Part shown: positions 61,481 through 64,000 of the stretch, in pieces | Numbering within the stretch: position 1 is the first letter of the stretch | Layout: the number at the start of each line of letters is the position of its first letter | Source: Persicaria tinctoria | Lineage: Eukaryota > Streptophyta > Magnoliopsida > Caryophyllales > Polygonaceae | DNA length: 64,000 nucleotides | Direction: 5' to 3' | Assembly (NCBI GenBank): GCA_037127255.1 | Contig: JBANSL010000014.1 | Coordinates: 2,110,501 to 2,174,500 of the forward strand | Made by a program: the position numbers and the translations under genes | The notes under the pieces: model-generated | What the model was told of the DNA's origin: nothing | Seen by the model: only the letters and a program-made list of their open reading frames with translations | The model's database searches: none

Positions 61481-62542
61481 GTCCTGAACAGGGGCGGAGC
61501 TGAGGGGGACTAGGAGGGCACGTGCCTCCTCTCTCACGCGACGAACTACCTAGGTGTATTCTCCTCGTCGATAGCTTCGTTTTGATATATAATACGCCTT
61601 AATCCGACATCTGAGTAAAAAGTTGTGAATGTTTTCAAATTAAGGGTATATTAATCACTTTAATTTTGTTTCAATAGACTATAATGCTTTTATATTTTAC
61701 TTAAATTAACATTTACATACTATACTTTATCTCGAGAGCTTCGAAATGAGAGGTTATATTAATCATTCCGACAATTAGATAAGAAGTTACGCAAGTTTAA
61801 ATTTTTTATATCTGGTTATACATATATTATATGTTATGAGTACAATAAATTATACTTAACTAGGGTTTTTATTTGAGTCAAACAAGTCTAGTATTAATGT
61901 TTGATTATATTTATCTCATTTAGAAACAAGTCAAGCTCGAGTAGAAGTGTAGAACCTATATTTGAAATTGAGCTCATACTCGACTTATTTAGTAAATAAA
62001 CGAGTTTGAGCTGAGTGTTTTTTTTTTTTTGCAAATATTATATATGCAACTTTACTTGCTCATGACATAGTAACTTAAAAGAAAATTTGTAAATTTCATA
62101 AAATTCATGCTATTTGAGTTTCAATCGAGCCAAGCCGAACTTTGAATCAAGCATAAAAATGTGCTCATAATAAACTCATTTTGTAAATAATGCTTGAGAC
62201 AAGCTTTTATTGAGCAAAACTTGAGCTAATTAAGCTCTAACGACTTAGCTCATACAACAACCATAACATTAACTTAATGTTTATTAATTATATTGTGTTT
62301 CCTATACTTATTTAGTTGCTTTTTTTCGATATTTTATTTATATATTTATATTTCTTTTTTTTTAATGCGCACAAAAATAATAATAGCGTTTTATCATAAA
62401 TCGGTGATATTTTATCTTAAAATAACATAATTAATTATCGTATTATATATAATTCTTCATGCCAATTTAATCTAAAACAATATCGTATATTTCTGACGGT
62501 GCCCCCCTCCGAAAATTTTCTGGCTCCGCCACTGGTCCTGAA
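61481..62542. mobile_element. hAT-type non-autonomous transposon with 8-bp TSD
   Basis: GTCCTGAA at 61481-61488 and 62535-62542 flanks a 1046-bp element starting CAGGGGCGGAGC and ending GCTCCGCCACTG. The paralogous copy keeps the single uninterrupted GTCCTGAA at 24488-24495. AT-rich interior with CTCGAG/GAGCTC words, no transposase ORF. Confidence 0.93.
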
Positions 62543-63064
62543 AGTGCTGTATTGGCTAAAGAAATGAATCTAGTCATCTAGATCATCAGCTTGATCATTT
62601 GTTGATAGCAGCCATTGTGGTTTTTTACTCGGTAATTGGCTGTTTGACACACAAATTCACAAGTCGATGCCATCTTGCATGATGCAGGTGACTGAAGACT
62701 CATACTGAATTATGTTCTCCTCTTTCCCTGTGTTGCAATTGGTATTCTATCTTTAAATTCTGTAATGCACCTATGATATAAGGAAATATAGTGCTGCAGA
62801 TTTCTGAGAGTAGATCCTGATGACATTCTTGAATAGAGTAGTTCTTCACCTCGGCAATTTATTGGCAAATAAACCCCCCTGGAAAGTAGAAAGCATCAAG
62901 AAGAATCAAGCTGTTTATAGAGAGATTTTCCTGTAGGATTAACTGTCTCAACATCATAGACAAACATCTTTTCCCAGTTACAATCCATCATTTGTATAGT
63001 CCATTGTTTTCTTCCTATTTACAGTAGGAGTCATCATTTCTCCTCATCTTTTACCATTTCACAG

Positions 63065-63149
63065 GTTCTGAATATCCGGGATCACATTCATGTAGAGTGT
63101 GCAAGAGGATTTCTTGAAAACGGATGCTATATGCCTATATATGCAAGGT
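63065..63149 (+). other. Exon-like block in the duplicated segment
   Basis: Bordered by CACAG and GTAAAT. One frame reads VLNIRDHIHVECARGFLENG then CYMPIYAR. In copy 1 (25063-25141) the only differences I see in the block are one amino-acid change (N to I) and two silent third-position changes. No neighbouring exons were recognised; family unknown. Confidence 0.4.
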
Positions 63150-64000
63150 AAATCTTAAACAGTCTGGTAACAGCTTACTTAGCTTGTGAGTTTATCTTAA
63201 CACTTTGATTAGCACCTTGTGCCGCTTCTTTAGTTGTTAGTATAACTAGGTATTGTATTGTTGATTTCATTCCCATTACATCATCTGATCTATTTTACTG
63301 CTGCTCATCTGAGACTATAACCTTGAATTAGATTTTTTAGCAGCTTTACTATCCGGGTGTGTTGCACGACGAAGATAGATGTAAGAAGTGATGATTGATG
63401 TTAAGAATATGGTTTGATCTTTGATTATTTACGCCATAGTTGATTATGAGTGTTTAAGCTTTGGTTTATCAATCAAATTTTAACATCAGGTATTCCAAAC
63501 TGACATCCAACCCGAGGAATGGAAATCGATTTTCATATTTTGTTAGGTAGCAAAATGTACACAATGAGTATAGGAGGAAATGTACAAAATGTACACAATC
63601 GCTAAGTGGTTAAGGGTCTTCGATTATTAGTTTCCCTAAGATTGTATCTCATTTTGGGTCCTTAAGTGTGTTCTTATGTTGAATCCAACTAATCAGTGTT
63701 TGTGTGAGGTTTTCTGTTGGTTTCCTGATCTTAGTAGCTCTATTAGATTTCCAACCCTTTTTTTATTTGTTGAGCAATGGGCTCTTCTTAGGTGAAAAAT
63801 CTCAGTTTAATCCTTAGGCAAGGTTCCCCCTTTCCTGGGCCCAATTCTTATGCATTGGGCTCGAGAAGGCCCGAAATCCTGTTTTTTGGGCCCAAGGTTA
63901 AAAGGTGGCCCGTACACTTAAAATAATAAATAAATAAGTAATGATAACATGCTATATATTTACATCGGTATGTTTAAAATAAAATTTATAATAATTAATA

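Larger units (their letters stand above)
60757..64000. repeat. Segmental duplication copy 2 (upstream of TSR1), cut by window end
   Basis: Corresponds to 23780-26040. It starts 37 bp upstream of the TSR1 start codon, so TSR1's promoter should lie inside it. It differs by the hAT insertion at 61489-62534 and small indels. The exon-like block is at 63065-63149. Confidence 0.88.

Overview
The window is nuclear DNA from a flowering plant, almost certainly a eudicot. Genes have many introns with GT..AG borders and AT-rich introns, the encoded proteins are plant-specific (a plastid acyl-ACP desaturase, a pectin-degrading polygalacturonase, a plastid DUF760 protein, plant mobile domain fragments), and intergenic DNA is packed with plant transposon types. 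I cannot name the species. All coordinates and exon joins were read by eye.

Layout. 1-1.7 kb: the last five exons of FAS1 (chromatin assembly factor 1 large subunit), + strand. 2-7 kb: a foldback element, two 5'-truncated LINEs with clear target-site duplications, and two interleaved inverted repeats. 7.3-11.5 kb: a complete stearoyl-ACP desaturase gene (396 aa) with a Stowaway MITE in its long first intron. 12.5-13.1 kb: an intronless four-helix membrane protein, - strand. 13.5-16 kb: small transposons, one nested in another. 16.2-18.4 kb: WDR5-type WD40 gene. 20-20.3 kb: a small hydrophobic ORF. 20.8-23.5 kb: RRP46 exosome subunit, 8 exons, - strand. 26-38.6 kb: an accessory stretch of LINE debris, a 3'-truncated RRP46 copy, a PIF/Harbinger-like element and a ~1.1 kb tandem array carrying plant mobile domain fragments. 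39.3-41.1 kb: a damaged POB1-like BTB gene. 41.3-42.9 kb: a polygalacturonase lacking its first exon. 43.6 kb: a RAB GTPase pseudogene. 46.2-48.4 kb: a DUF760 plastid gene with a frameshift. 48.7-52.7 kb: an hAT-like repeat containing a Helitron with multiplied 5' ends, then a Harbinger MITE. 53.0-60.7 kb: complete 21-exon TSR1 (788 aa), - strand. 60.7-64 kb: a second copy of the DNA found upstream of RRP46.

How genes relate. RRP46 (3' processing and decay of rRNA precursors) and TSR1 (late 40S maturation) both serve ribosome biogenesis, are both on the - strand, and share a duplicated upstream segment (23.78-26.04 kb and 60.76-64.0 kb) carrying a telo-box and a perfect ACGT palindrome. This shared promoter-side duplication, dated by an hAT insertion with an intact empty site in the other copy, is the most interesting system I see. 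The other genes look like unrelated housekeeping neighbours.
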